Shown here in pieces: positions 38,412 to 47,306 of a stretch of DNA of 64,000 nt. The notes under the pieces are model-generated. The model made no database searches. It worked only from the letters and a program-made list of their open reading frames with translations, and was not told the origin of the DNA. The DNA lies in NCBI GenBank assembly GCA_002354735.1, contig DEMD01000011.1, positions 248,001 through 312,000 on the forward strand, given 5' to 3'. The stretch comes from Gammaproteobacteria bacterium UBA2679. GTDB taxonomy: Bacteria; Pseudomonadota; Gammaproteobacteria; Pseudomonadales; Oleiphilaceae. Position 1 is the stretch's first letter. Each line of letters starts with the position of its first letter. Both the position numbers and the translations under genes were made by a program.

Positions 38412-39605
38412 GTGAGCGATATTGTTTTTCTCACCCCCGGCTTTCTCGGCTTTGAGCGCTTCAATAACTTCAGCTACTTCGATGCACGCGTGCTGGCAGC
38501 TTTACGCGCGGCCCTGCAGACCATACTGGGCCGGGCGGTCCAGGTGGTCGCACTGAATACGAGGCCCAGCTCCCAGCTCGAAATTCGACAGGCAGAACTG
38601 CTAAAAAACATCAGGGATTTCGAAAGCCGTTTCGGACGCGCCGATCGAATACACCTGATAGGCCACAGCACAGGCGGCGTTGATGCAGCCCTGTTGCTCA
38701 ATACCAGGCCGCTGGGGGTATTGCCCTGGTCGGATCTCGACCCCACTGGCATTCGTCAGCGACTTCGAACGGTAATTCCAATTGCAGCGCCTCAATGGGG
38801 CACATGCCTGACGCTGGCGCCCTTCGTACGCGTCGTGCGTGAATCGCCATTCAAGCGGCCCTTACGTACATTAACGCGGGCCGTCACCCTGGGACGTCTA
38901 CTGAGTCGCGCCGCTCGATCCTTCGTTATGGATCAGTTCGCAAAGAGCGCTCTTAGTGACGTGGTCGCGGATCTAGGGGAGGCGGCCGGTTATGTCATTG
39001 GCGTATTGGCTGATCTGGCACTGCTCGACAACCTCCGGCCGAACGAAATGATCGAGCTCAGGCAGCGAAGCGTGCGCGATACCACGCTCAATGTGCGGCT
39101 GGCATCTGTGGTGACGGCTGCAGGTATCCGTATTGGCGAGCCGCCCTATCGGCCCGAGCCCTTGTTTCGAACACTATATGATGCGACTGCCGGCGAGGGC
39201 ATCGATTGCCCCATGCCACCAGCTATCGGTGAGCGAGCCGTCACGGCTCTCAAACAGGCCCTGCGCGATGGCCGCTGCATCAGCGATCAGGCAGTCCAGC
39301 CCAGGACTGTGGACCTCTGTGTCAACGATGGCATCGTCAACACCGCACGGCAGCTCGTGCTGTTCGACGAGCCTGCACCCGGTGATGAACTGCTGGCATT
39401 TGCCATCGCCGATCATCTGGACGTTATTGGCTTCTATGCCAGGTTCAGAACCCCCGATTACGTTGATGCAGGCTTGCTTCTGAGCGGATCCGGCTGGACG
39501 GATGAACAATTCTACGAACTATATACCCGCATCGCCCGCTGCGTCAGCGAACAGATTCCGTCAAGCACCCCTACTGACGGTATAAATAATAGTCGAGTCG
39601 CTTGA
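38412..39605 (+). CDS. Putative alpha/beta-hydrolase (lipase/esterase-like)
   Basis: A 397-residue protein with the lipase nucleophile elbow HLIGHSTGGVDAALL and a start VFLTPGFLGFERFNNFSYF of the type seen in triacylglycerol-lipase-like hydrolases. The Asp and His of the triad would lie in the C-terminal half, where DLCVNDGIVNTARQ and ADHLDVIGFY are good candidates. No signal peptide is present, so a cytosolic substrate such as an intracellular ester or polyester is possible. I do not recognise the exact family. GTG start at 38412 with AAGGA upstream. Confidence 0.75.
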   Translation: MSDIVFLTPGFLGFERFNNFSYFDARVLAALRAALQTILGRAVQVVALNTRPSSQLEIRQAELLKNIRDFESRFGRADRIHLIGHSTGGVDAALLLNTRPLGVLPWSDLDPTGIRQRLRTVIPIAAPQWGTCLTLAPFVRVVRESPFKRPLRTLTRAVTLGRLLSRAARSFVMDQFAKSALSDVVADLGEAAGYVIGVLADLALLDNLRPNEMIELRQRSVRDTTLNVRLASVVTAAGIRIGEPPYRPEPLFRTLYDATAGEGIDCPMPPAIGERAVTALKQALRDGRCISDQAVQPRTVDLCVNDGIVNTARQLVLFDEPAPGDELLAFAIADHLDVIGFYARFRTPDYVDAGLLLSGSGWTDEQFYELYTRIARCVSEQIPSSTPTDGINNSRVA

Positions 39606-39670
39606 TCACTGAGCAGGAGCCAACGCGGGTGATCAACTGATTCGGCTTATACCGCGTATCACCATGAAAT

Positions 39671-39694
39671 GCCGACAGCAATCAGGCTGTCGGC
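39671..39694 (+). terminator. Perfect 9-bp hairpin between the hydrolase and the lipoprotein gene
   Basis: GCCGACAGC-AATCAG-GCTGTCGGC forms a 9-bp perfect stem, followed by TTCCCT rather than a T run. It may terminate the hydrolase transcript poorly, or shape the leader of the lipoprotein mRNA, which starts 20 bases later. Confidence 0.45.
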
Positions 39695-39714
39695 TTCCCT
39701 GACGGAGAAGTTAG

Positions 39715-40020
39715 ATGGACTCTAGAAAGAAATTAGGATGGACCGGCCTGGCTTTCATCGCCTTAGTCACTGCCGGCTGTGGCAGAGACGAAGACGATAC
39801 CACGCCGGTCACGCCAGAACAGGAGATGTCGCAGGCGCAGGAGGGACAGGAAGCGCTCGAGCAACGCACCGCCCCCGACCCACGCCTTAATACCGAGGCG
39901 CTAGAGGGCGAAGCTCGCAACAGCGTGGTCGAGCCTGAGCCCGAAGACGAAGCCGACGCCGTGGCAATTCCACAGCCAGAGCTGGGGTATGAGGAGTACG
40001 ACGAAAACGAAGAAGACTAG
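39715..40020 (+). CDS. Small acidic lipoprotein
   Basis: A 101-residue exported lipoprotein: charged start, hydrophobic stretch LGWTGLAFIALVTAGC with lipobox TAGC (Cys ~22), then GRDEDDTTPV and a highly acidic, Glu/Asp- and Pro-rich, probably disordered tail (ending YEEYDENEED). No recognised domain. GGAG lies upstream of the ATG. A second small lipoprotein of similar design is at 63481. Confidence 0.72.
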   Translation: MDSRKKLGWTGLAFIALVTAGCGRDEDDTTPVTPEQEMSQAQEGQEALEQRTAPDPRLNTEALEGEARNSVVEPEPEDEADAVAIPQPELGYEEYDENEED

Positions 40021-40027
40021 CAAAGGC

Positions 40028-40058
40028 TTGACCTTCCCATGATGGTAAGCTGCAGACT
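40028..40058 (+). promoter_or_regulatory. CueR-type (MerR) promoter/operator of copA
   Basis: A -35 TTGACC (40028-40033) and a weak -10 CAGACT (40053-40058) are separated by 19 bp, the over-long spacer typical of MerR-family promoters. Between them lies an imperfect inverted repeat ACCTTCCC...GGTAAGCT (40031-40051), like the CueR operator of E. coli copA (ACCTTCC...GGAAGGT). Placement 37-60 bases before copA and the presence of cueR in the same operon support autoregulation by copper. Confidence 0.85.
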
Positions 40059-40094
40059 ATGGGTCATAGCAATCTGGCTCTGTGGAGGACCACC

Positions 40095-42605
40095 GTGAAC
40101 AAGCCATCAGTACAGTCAGGGGAAACCCGCACCATTCGCGTGCCCGTGCAGGGCATGACCTGCTCTTCATGCGCAGGCCGCGTGGAGAAGGCGCTCTTAC
40201 ACCTTGAAGGTGTAGATACCGCGACCGTGAACCTTGCGGTTGAATCCGCCCAGGTGCGGGTTTCATCGACCGTTACCGCCGCCGAAGTCGTCGACGCCGT
40301 TCGGCAGGCCGGATATGAGGTGCCCACAGAGACGATGGATCTGGATGTGAGCGGGCTGAGCTGCGCGTCGTGTGTCGGCCGCGTAGAGAAGGCCCTGCTC
40401 GCTCTTGAAGGCGTCGTCTCGGCATCCGTTAATCTGGCCACTGAAAGCGCACGTGCGACCGTCCTGGGTGGAAGCGTGAGTCTGAACGAGCTTGCGCAGG
40501 CAGTGAGAAAAGCTGGCTACGGCGCAGAGCTTCCCGCCAGCGTTCAGCTGCAGTCCTCTCGCGATGAAGGCCGTCCTGGTTCAAGCGCCGATGGTGAACG
40601 GCGTGCGGTCATCATCGCCGCTCTGTTATCACTTCCGCTTATCGTGCCGATGCTGCTTGAACCTTTCGGGCTACACTGGATGCTGCCAGGCTGGCTTCAG
40701 CTGCTGCTCGCCACGCCGGTGCAATTCTGGTTGGGTGCCCGGTTCTACAGGGCGGGATGGAGCGCTTTGAAGGCACGTACCGGTAACATGGATCTGCTGG
40801 TATCGATCGGAACCACTGCAGCCTATGGTCTCAGTGTGTTCGAGCTGGTTCGTCATGCTGGCGAGCCTGGTGCGCCATATTATTTCGAGGCCTCTGCAGT
40901 CATTATTACGCTGGTCCTGCTAGGCAAATGGCTCGAAGGACGGGCCAAGCGGCAGACGGCCGAAGCAATCAGGGCGCTACAGGCTTTGCGGCCGAGCTCT
41001 GCACGTGTCAGGCGTCCGGATGGCGACCGGGAAATCCCGATCGAGGACATCGTCGTCGGTGACCAGGTCGTAGTACGTCCCGGGGAGCGCATACCGGTGG
41101 ACGGTAAGGTTCTCCAGGGTGATTCACATGTCGATGAAGCCATGCTTACAGGGGAAAGTCTGCCAGTTTCGAAGCAGGCCGGCGACATGGTGACCGGCGG
41201 TGCCATCAACGCTGAAGGCCTGTTGTTGATCGACACGACTGCTGTTGGTACCGAGACCGCGCTCGCCAGAATCATTCGCCTGGTTGAAGATGCACAGGCT
41301 GCAAAAGCGCCGATACAGCGGCTTGTCGACAAGGTGAGTGCCGTGTTCGTGCCCGTCGTTATCGCTATTGCACTGTTGACGCTCGCGGGCTGGTGGATTT
41401 ATAGCGGCGACGTGCAAACCGCAATCCTGAATGCCGTGGCGGTACTGGTAATAGCCTGCCCCTGTGCACTCGGCTTGGCCACGCCAACGGCCATCATGGC
41501 CGGGACCGGTGTGGCCGCCCAGTATGGCATTCTGATCAAGGACGCCATTGCGCTCGAACAGGCGCACGGTATCACCACTGTAGCCTTCGACAAGACTGGC
41601 ACACTCACCATAGGCAAGCCGAGCTTGGCTACGGCCATTGCGACAGACGCTCATCAAGATGAGTTGTTACGGCTGGCAGCTGCCGTGCAATCCGGCAGCG
41701 AGCATCCATTGGCACAGGCGGTGCTCGATGCGGCCAGTGCGCAAGGTATACAGGCACCGCCGGCCGAGCAGGTGAGGGCACTGCCCGGTCGAGGCATTGA
41801 GGCGCGAGTCGAAGGCAAAATGCTTACCCTTGGCAACACACGGTTGATGGATGAGCTCGGTGTCGATCTCGGAAGACTTGCCGATGATGCACACGCGCTG
41901 CAGCAGGCAGGCAAGACGGTATCCTGGCTCGCCGCTGCTGACACATCGGAGCATGGCAGGCCAATGACGCTAGTGGGTCTGCTCGGCTTTGGCGACCAGG
42001 TCAAGCCTCATGCAAAGCAGGCTATCCAGAGCTTGCACGAGCTCGGCATCAAAACTGTGATGTTGACAGGCGATAACAAGGGCAGTGGCGAGGCGATTGG
42101 CAAGGCCCTTGGTATTGACGAAATCTTTGCCGAGATTCTGCCGGCCGACAAGGCCGATGTCGTTGCCAAGCTGAAACGCGATGGTGCAGTCGTTGCCATG
42201 GTGGGCGATGGCATCAATGACGCACCTGCGCTCGCCGCAGCTGATGTCGGTATCGCAATGGCCACAGGTACCGACGTGGCCATGCATGCTGCCGGTATCA
42301 CGTTGATGAGAGGTGAACCAGCGTTGGTGGCCGGGGCGATCGACATATCCAGACGGACTTACCAGAAAATCAGACAGAATCTGTTCTGGGCCTTCATCTA
42401 CAATGTCGTGGGTATCCCTCTGGCGGCATTCGGCTATCTCAGCCCCATCATCGCGGGCGCGGCCATGGCCTTCAGCAGTGTCAGCGTAGTCAGCAATGCG
42501 CTCCTGCTGAAGCGCTGGAAGCCAGCGGAAGGCGGTAAAGCAGAGGCGTTGACGACAGTTGATAAGGCCGCGCAGCCGGTGGTCACCACAGGCGCACAGC
42601 GATGA
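40095..42605 (+). CDS. copA: Copper(I)-exporting P1B-type ATPase
   Basis: CopA pumps Cu(I) (and Ag(I)) from cytosol to periplasm using ATP. The 836-residue protein has two N-terminal HMA domains with CxxC (residues 23-26, GMTCSSC, and 90-93, GLSCASC), eight membrane helices, the CPC motif at 455-457 ([11 protein letters not shown]), DKTGT with the phosphorylated Asp 499, and the [10 protein letters not shown] hinge. I chose the GTG at 40095 because GGAGG lies 6 bases upstream; the in-frame ATG at 40059 falls on the predicted promoter -10/start region and cannot be used. The stop overlaps the cueR ATG, so the genes are coupled. Confidence 0.95.
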   Translation: MNKPSVQSGETRTIRVPVQGMTCSSCAGRVEKALLHLEGVDTATVNLAVESAQVRVSSTVTAAEVVDAVRQAGYEVPTETMDLDVSGLSCASCVGRVEKALLALEGVVSASVNLATESARATVLGGSVSLNELAQAVRKAGYGAELPASVQLQSSRDEGRPGSSADGERRAVIIAALLSLPLIVPMLLEPFGLHWMLPGWLQLLLATPVQFWLGARFYRAGWSALKARTGNMDLLVSIGTTAAYGLSVFELVRHAGEPGAPYYFEASAVIITLVLLGKWLEGRAKRQTAEAIRALQALRPSSARVRRPDGDREIPIEDIVVGDQVVVRPGERIPVDGKVLQGDSHVDEAMLTGESLPVSKQAGDMVTGGAINAEGLLLIDTTAVGTETALARIIRLVEDAQAAKAPIQRLVDKVSAVFVPVVIAIALLTLAGWWIYSGDVQTAILNAVAVLVIACPCALGLATPTAIMAGTGVAAQYGILIKDAIALEQAHGITTVAFDKTGTLTIGKPSLATAIATDAHQDELLRLAAAVQSGSEHPLAQAVLDAASAQGIQAPPAEQVRALPGRGIEARVEGKMLTLGNTRLMDELGVDLGRLADDAHALQQAGKTVSWLAAADTSEHGRPMTLVGLLGFGDQVKPHAKQAIQSLHELGIKTVMLTGDNKGSGEAIGKALGIDEIFAEILPADKADVVAKLKRDGAVVAMVGDGINDAPALAAADVGIAMATGTDVAMHAAGITLMRGEPALVAGAIDISRRTYQKIRQNLFWAFIYNVVGIPLAAFGYLSPIIAGAAMAFSSVSVVSNALLLKRWKPAEGGKAEALTTVDKAAQPVVTTGAQR

Positions 42606-43000
42606 ATATCGGTCAGGCAGCCAAAGCCAGCGGTATAACCGCCAAAATGCTCAGGCATTACGAGTCCATCGGTCTGATCAGGGAAAGCCGACGCTCAGAG
42701 GCAGGCTATCGTCTCTATACGCAAACCGACCTCCATACGCTGCGTTTCGTTAAGCATGCCCGGTCCATGGGATTCGCTCTGGACGACATCCGTCAGTTGC
42801 TTTCACTCTGGCAGGACGGTGAGCGTGCCAGTGCCGATGTCAAGGCGCTGGCCATGTCTCATATGGCGGATCTTGACGAGAAGATTCGGGTGTTGACAGA
42901 AATGCGAGCTGAAATAGAGGCTCTGGCAGAGCGCTGTCATGGCGATGACCGCCCGGATTGCCCGATAATCTCGGGACTTGCTGCGGAGGATGATAATTGA
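42602..43000 (+). CDS. cueR: Copper-responsive MerR regulator
   Basis: CueR binds Cu(I), Ag(I) or Au(I) and activates copA by untwisting its promoter. The 132-residue protein has the MerR helix-turn-helix ([24 protein letters not shown]), the dimerisation helix, and the metal ligands Cys112 and Cys120 ([11 protein letters not shown]), at the same numbers as in E. coli. Ser77 (RASADV) is also kept, which distinguishes monovalent from divalent metal sensors. The ATG overlaps the copA stop and the stop overlaps the start of the next gene, giving a tightly packed operon. Confidence 0.94.
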   Translation: MNIGQAAKASGITAKMLRHYESIGLIRESRRSEAGYRLYTQTDLHTLRFVKHARSMGFALDDIRQLLSLWQDGERASADVKALAMSHMADLDEKIRVLTEMRAEIEALAERCHGDDRPDCPIISGLAAEDDN

Positions 43001-44253
43001 AGATTTCACCGGCCGAGCAGCTGAACAGGAGTTGCCTGTGTCGAACGGTCGATCAGGTCAGACTTGAGCAGGCGCTGACATCTGAGCAGCCTGATGGCGA
43101 CCTGCATGCCGGGATATTGAGGGTGCGACCACATCTGTTTTCGAATACCGCTGTATTCGTCACACGGGCGCAGGTCGAGCGTATGCAGGCGGTCATCGCT
43201 GCGGTCGAACATGTGGTTCAGCATCCGCGATACCGCGAGACTGTCACGCAGTGGGCGCCAGCGACTGCCGCACATGCGTCTGCGGCGCTCGGTGTCTTCA
43301 TGGGCTATGACTTTCATATGGGCGAGCAGGGTCCGCAGCTTATTGAAATCAACACCAACGCTGGCGGTGCTTTCCTCAATTCAGCGCTGTTAAGCGCCCA
43401 GCAGGCCTGTTGCGGCGCAACGGAGCCGGTGCCAGGCACTGCCGGGCTGGATGCGAACCTTATCGCCATGTTCAGGACGGAGTGGGCTCGCCAACGCGGT
43501 GCTGGATTGCCACTGACGCGTGTTGCCATCGTCGATGAAGATCCCTCGGGGCAGTATCTTTACCCAGAATTCCAGCTGGCTCAGCGGCTGTTCGCGCGAC
43601 ACGGTATCGATGCTGTCATTGCTGACCCCTCTGAACTGGTATTGGACCGCGATCGGCTGCTGTATCGCAGTTTACCTGTTGATCTGGTCTACAACCGACT
43701 AACCGACTTTGCCTTGCTTGCTCCGCAGCACACGGTGCTGAAGGCGGCGTGGCTGAGCGACGCAGCGGTGTTCACGCCTCATCCTGCTGCGCATGCCCTG
43801 TATGCCGACAAGCGTAATCTCGCCGTGTTGTCAGATACCGACCTGCTCAGTAGCTGGGGCATTGCCGGTGCCTGTCTCGACACGCTGCAGCTCGGCGTGC
43901 CCCGCACGGTGTCTGTCACTGCGGCCAATGCGGATGATCTGTGGGCACGCCGCAAGTCTCTCTTCTTCAAACCAGCGGGAGGGTATGGCAGCAAAGCCGC
44001 CTATCGTGGCGATAAACTTACCCGCCGGGTATGGGACGATATCAGGCAGGCTGAGTATGTCGCCCAGGATCGAGTGGCCCCAAGTGAGCGGGCTTTGCAA
44101 GTGGACGGCCAGCAGACAGCGCTCAAGCTTGACATCAGAGCCTACGCATACGCCGGCGAGTTGCAGTTGCTCGCCGCTCGCCTGTATCAGGGACAGACCA
44201 CGAACTTTCGCACCCCAGGTGGCGGTTTTGCTGCCGTATTCGTGGCAGGCTAG
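42997..44253 (+). CDS. Circularly permuted ATP-grasp-like protein, copper operon
   Basis: A 418-residue cytosolic protein that I place in the ATP-grasp superfamily by motif. A metal-binding block YDFHMGEQGPQLIEINTNAGGAFLN (EIN at 117-119) comes first, then a segment ADKRNLAVLSD (~271-281), then the nucleotide-binding Lys/Gly loop LFFKPAGGYGSKAAYRG (~322-338), and DIRAYAY, ARLYQGQTTNFRTPGGGF at the end. Glu/Asn before the lysine loop is the order of circularly permuted ATP-grasps such as glutathionylspermidine synthase. It would ligate a carboxylate to an amine or thiol. Start is TTG, fixed by GGAGGA 6 bases upstream and by overlap with the cueR stop. Cys13 and Cys15 (SCLC) lie near the N terminus. 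The product is unknown; peptide-type metal ligand synthesis would fit but is inference. Confidence 0.75.
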   Translation: MKISPAEQLNRSCLCRTVDQVRLEQALTSEQPDGDLHAGILRVRPHLFSNTAVFVTRAQVERMQAVIAAVEHVVQHPRYRETVTQWAPATAAHASAALGVFMGYDFHMGEQGPQLIEINTNAGGAFLNSALLSAQQACCGATEPVPGTAGLDANLIAMFRTEWARQRGAGLPLTRVAIVDEDPSGQYLYPEFQLAQRLFARHGIDAVIADPSELVLDRDRLLYRSLPVDLVYNRLTDFALLAPQHTVLKAAWLSDAAVFTPHPAAHALYADKRNLAVLSDTDLLSSWGIAGACLDTLQLGVPRTVSVTAANADDLWARRKSLFFKPAGGYGSKAAYRGDKLTRRVWDDIRQAEYVAQDRVAPSERALQVDGQQTALKLDIRAYAYAGELQLLAARLYQGQTTNFRTPGGGFAAVFVAG

Positions 44254-44350
44254 GGCGCCGACCCGAGCGCACCCTCGAGACACTAGCGATCGCAATTCCT
44301 CTGTCCAGCGTACTACCAGAATCACAGGGAAGCATCAGGCGGTAGTAGCA

Positions 44351-44929
44351 GTGAAGGCAGATATCCGGAAGTTCTGGCTTGGCGTGGTTGTGGTCTTTTG
44401 CGCGCTCAGCGCAGTCCATGTAGGGGCGGAGGAGGAAAGCAAGCCACGTCCTGGTGAGTGGTCCAGCCCAAGAATTGAAGGGTATGGAAAAGTGAAACCC
44501 TTCGACGGTGCCGCAGTGCCCATTCGGCCTGATACCGTCTATTCAATCGTCTTCGACGTCCGCAAGACTGCCCCGGAACCTGGCGATTTCGTCCCGGGCC
44601 TGGAGCGAGTCGCGCGTTTTCTCAATTTGGCCGCTCTTGCGAAAGTGCCCGAAGAGAACCTCAAGCTCGTTGTTGTGCTACACGAAGATGCCTTTGCTGC
44701 GGCGCTCGACGACACTACCTTTCATACCCAATTCGGTCGCATCAATCCGAACCTCGATTTGCTAACGAAGCTGAGAGAGGCTGAAGTCGAAATCCTCGTG
44801 TGTGGACAGGCATTGGCGCATCAGAAAATCGGCTTGGACAAGGTGATCGAACCAGTGACCATCGCCACCGCCGCTGTCTCGGTACTGGCCGATTACCAGT
44901 TGAGCGGGTACGCCTTGATCGTAGATTAG
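44351..44929 (+). CDS. Exported DsrE-family protein
   Basis: A 192-residue protein with a signal peptide (FWLGVVVVFCALSAVHVGAEE) and a DsrE/DsrF-type domain from about residue 60: a Rossmann-like beta-alpha fold starting VYSIVFDVRKTAP, with GLERVARFLNLAALAKV, LKLVVVLHEDAFAAAL and the conserved Cys in EILVCGQALAH. Cytosolic DsrE proteins carry persulfides; exported relatives are common but their role is not settled. The start is a GTG with AGGCGG 8 bases upstream; reading frames starting earlier overlap the ATP-grasp gene. It follows that gene by 97 bases on the same strand. Confidence 0.8.
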   Translation: MKADIRKFWLGVVVVFCALSAVHVGAEEESKPRPGEWSSPRIEGYGKVKPFDGAAVPIRPDTVYSIVFDVRKTAPEPGDFVPGLERVARFLNLAALAKVPEENLKLVVVLHEDAFAAALDDTTFHTQFGRINPNLDLLTKLREAEVEILVCGQALAHQKIGLDKVIEPVTIATAAVSVLADYQLSGYALIVD

Positions 44930-45025
44930 GCGGAACAGCACCTGCCATGCCTTTTCCTGTGAACTGAAATGTCGTCCGCCCCGTCTATATAGTTTCAGGA
45001 AGCAACCGCAAGCCAGGAGGCTCAC

Positions 45026-45820
45026 ATGGAAACAGGCGATCAACCCAGCGCCACACAGTATCTTCCCAAACCCCATTCGCTCGCCGAACGACTCGGATTC
45101 TGGACCGGCGCCCTCATTTCGCCCGTCTTCGGTATTGGCAGTGCGCTGAGGCGAGACAGAGTCTTTCATCCGAAAGGCGTATTCTTTGAAGCAAGCGTAG
45201 TCCCGGCAACGAAGGCCGGCAGATACGCAGAACTCGCGCGTCGACTCGCTGGCAGCGCCCTCGTCAGGCTCTCCGCGGGCGGTTGGCGGAAGAACAGACC
45301 GCTCGTACCCGATGTGCTTGGGTTCACGGTCAGATTCAAGGGCGAGTCCTTGGAACCAGAGGGGGTGCAGGATCTTCTCTTGATCACAGCGCGCAGTCCA
45401 TGGACGCTTGTGCCTGACAGTCTGTTGACCGATCGCTCGAACTTTCTCAACAACATCTACTACGGGCTTTCGCCCTTCGAGATTGATGGCGAGCGCGACA
45501 AGCAACTCCGGGTCATCCCGCGAGATGCGAAAGGCGAGGGCGAGGATCGCTACCAGCGCATCATTAACGCTGTGGAAAATGGCAATGCGCGCTTTGACCT
45601 GCAGATTTCCAACGTGGCGAACGCTGACAGTGCGGCGGACTGGGAAACTGTCGCGAGGATTGTGCTGCGCCAGCAGGTTGAGTCTGATGAGCAGGAGGTC
45701 CTGTTTTATCCGTTCAGAGACGGACAGTCGATCAACCCTCAGGGCTTCATACACTATCTACGAGCGGTGCCGTATCTGACGAGTCGTTACGCCCGACGCA
45801 GGTTCGGTGACAAGGACTGA
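45026..45820 (+). CDS. Short catalase-fold-like protein
   Basis: A 264-residue protein with features of the catalase-like heme superfamily. RVFHPKGVFFEASV matches the catalase RxxHAKG segment with its distal His, and LVRLSAGGW followed by PDVLGFTVRF resembles the RFS...GFAlKF region. The C-terminal FYPFRDGQSINPQGFIHYLRAVPYLTSRYARR resembles the end of short catalase-related proteins. It is about half the size of a true catalase and lacks a confident proximal Tyr motif, so peroxidase, lyase or non-enzymatic heme roles are all possible. AGGAGG precedes the ATG. It lies 96 bases after the DsrE-like gene and converges on a Usp gene. Confidence 0.55.
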   Translation: METGDQPSATQYLPKPHSLAERLGFWTGALISPVFGIGSALRRDRVFHPKGVFFEASVVPATKAGRYAELARRLAGSALVRLSAGGWRKNRPLVPDVLGFTVRFKGESLEPEGVQDLLLITARSPWTLVPDSLLTDRSNFLNNIYYGLSPFEIDGERDKQLRVIPRDAKGEGEDRYQRIINAVENGNARFDLQISNVANADSAADWETVARIVLRQQVESDEQEVLFYPFRDGQSINPQGFIHYLRAVPYLTSRYARRRFGDKD

Positions 45821-45849
45821 CCTTCTGCCATTGCAGGGTTCATGTTTCG

Positions 45850-46680
45850 CTAGTGCGACATGAGGATCGGCTTGCGGCAGTCCTTTAGCATTTCCCTGGT
45901 CGTGCCGCCCAGGAGCCATTCCCTCAGACGCGAATGGCCGTAAGCGCCCATCACTATGAGGTCCGCCTCTATGGTGTCGGCGTAGGCCTTGAGTGTTTCG
46001 GACACTGATAGACCATCAGTTTCCAGATTGTCGATTTCGGCATTGATGCCATGACGCGCCAGATAAGCGGAGACACCCTGATCCGGTTTCGGCGCATTGT
46101 CTTCGTCGGCCAAGTCTATAGTGACAAGGCGGACGTCTTCGGCTGTCGACAATAGAGGCAGGCTGTCGCGCAGCGCGCGGGCCGATTCGCGCTTGTGCGT
46201 CCAGGCGACGATGATACGTCTAAGCGGCTTGAGTGATCGAGCTTCGTCGCCAAGCAGGAGAACGGGACGGCCCGAGCCAAGCAGCAGGTCGTTGAAGGCT
46301 GAGGCCATGGTGTCATGTTCGCGAACATTCCCAGCGGAGAAGACACTGGCGTCGGCAAGCAGCGCCCGCCGGATCAGGACCTTGTCAAGCTCGCCAAGCT
46401 CGATGCACTCGTAACTGACCTCACCGGATACGCCAGCTGCAGCAAGCGCCTCCCTGACAGCGCCGACTCGTGCTTCACAGCGCTTCACGGTGTCACTGTA
46501 ATGTTCCCCCCAATAGCCATCGAGACTCGTCCAGCCTGCCGAGGGCGTGAAACGCATGAGCGTACCCACGATAATGATATCGAGGTGAGCGCCAAGATCC
46601 GTGGCGGCGTCAATGATCGGCTGAAGCGACAGTAAACTGCTTTCGAGCTGATGGGGCGCGAAAAGTGATCGATAATTCAT
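45850..46680 (-). CDS. Tandem universal stress protein
   Basis: A 276-residue protein with two UspA folds. The second (~150-276) ends VMGAYGHSRLREWLLGGTTREML, matching the ATP-binding G-x2-G-x9-G-(S/T) motif; the first half lacks a clear glycine loop and is probably degenerate. Usp proteins bind nucleotides and act in stress, starvation and respiratory adaptation. GGGAG precedes the ATG. It is transcribed away from the cus genes. Confidence 0.87.
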   Translation of the reverse strand: MNYRSLFAPHQLESSLLSLQPIIDAATDLGAHLDIIIVGTLMRFTPSAGWTSLDGYWGEHYSDTVKRCEARVGAVREALAAAGVSGEVSYECIELGELDKVLIRRALLADASVFSAGNVREHDTMASAFNDLLLGSGRPVLLLGDEARSLKPLRRIIVAWTHKRESARALRDSLPLLSTAEDVRLVTIDLADEDNAPKPDQGVSAYLARHGINAEIDNLETDGLSVSETLKAYADTIEADLIVMGAYGHSRLREWLLGGTTREMLKDCRKPILMSH

Positions 46681-46828
46681 GATAGGCTCCCGGGTGGTGA
46701 CTATACCTGATCATACGACTGCCTTCGGCTGAAAGTATTGTGTTAAATCAGACATTAGCGCGAACACGGGCTGATCGGCCCGATGCCCGGCTGTGGTCGA
46801 GTTGGGGCGTTGCCATGTCACCCCGCCC

Positions 46829-46857
46829 TTGCTGCACGTGAAGAATGGCTCTATTAT
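46829..46857 (+). promoter_or_regulatory. Candidate sigma70 promoter of the cus locus
   Basis: TTGCTG (46829-46834) and TATTAT (46852-46857) are separated by 17 bp. The predicted transcription start falls at about 46864, next to the ATG at 46865, which would make the first gene's mRNA nearly leaderless. No metal-regulator operator was recognised. Confidence 0.4.
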
Positions 46858-46864
46858 CAGTGCC

Positions 46865-47209
46865 ATGCGTAGCATCAGCCTGTTTCTCAGTTTCTGCCTT
46901 TTCCTCGCGACAGCCTTTCCGGCTGCCGCCATGCAGGATTGTGCTGCGCCTGCTATTCCCGATTGTGAAAATACTCATCATGTTGTTGTGGGCGATGATC
47001 TGACTGTGCAGATGTCCATGGATGACATGAAGGAAGGGCCTGCATCGGCTGATTGCACCGACATGCCGGGTTGTACCCTGGGTTCGGCCGCGGTTCACGT
47101 CAGTGTCTTTCCCACTCTGCAGCGCCAGCTGAATACCAATCCCGGCCTCCTGGCAGTCGATCATGAAAGCCCCCATCTCTTTCCTCCGGTAGAACCACCG
47201 ATCCGTTAA
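46865..47209 (+). CDS. Small secreted protein with Cys/Met/His pattern, before cusC
   Basis: A 114-residue exported protein with signal peptide MRSISLFLSFCLFLATAFPAAA. The mature part (~90 residues) has four cysteines (DCAAPAIPDC and DCTDMPGC), clustered His and Met (THHVVV, MSMDDM), and a Pro-rich tail. I do not recognise the family, though small secreted proteins of this size often precede copper or silver efflux operons. The Cys, Met and His content and its position 97 bases before cusC suggest periplasmic metal binding. The start is uncertain: a longer GTG start at 46793 is open but gives no signal peptide at its N terminus. Confidence 0.6.
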   Translation: MRSISLFLSFCLFLATAFPAAAMQDCAAPAIPDCENTHHVVVGDDLTVQMSMDDMKEGPASADCTDMPGCTLGSAAVHVSVFPTLQRQLNTNPGLLAVDHESPHLFPPVEPPIR

Positions 47210-47306
47210 ACGCCAATAGTCCTTCTGTTTCCCACGTGCGTTTGCAAGCGCTTCCATCGCGTTGCTGCGCCGTGAACTGACATTTGCGTTTACGGAGATT
47301 TACATC

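Noticed and set aside
43793..44350. N-terminal extension of the DsrE-like gene
   Set aside because: It lies within the ATP-grasp gene in another frame and removes the signal peptide.
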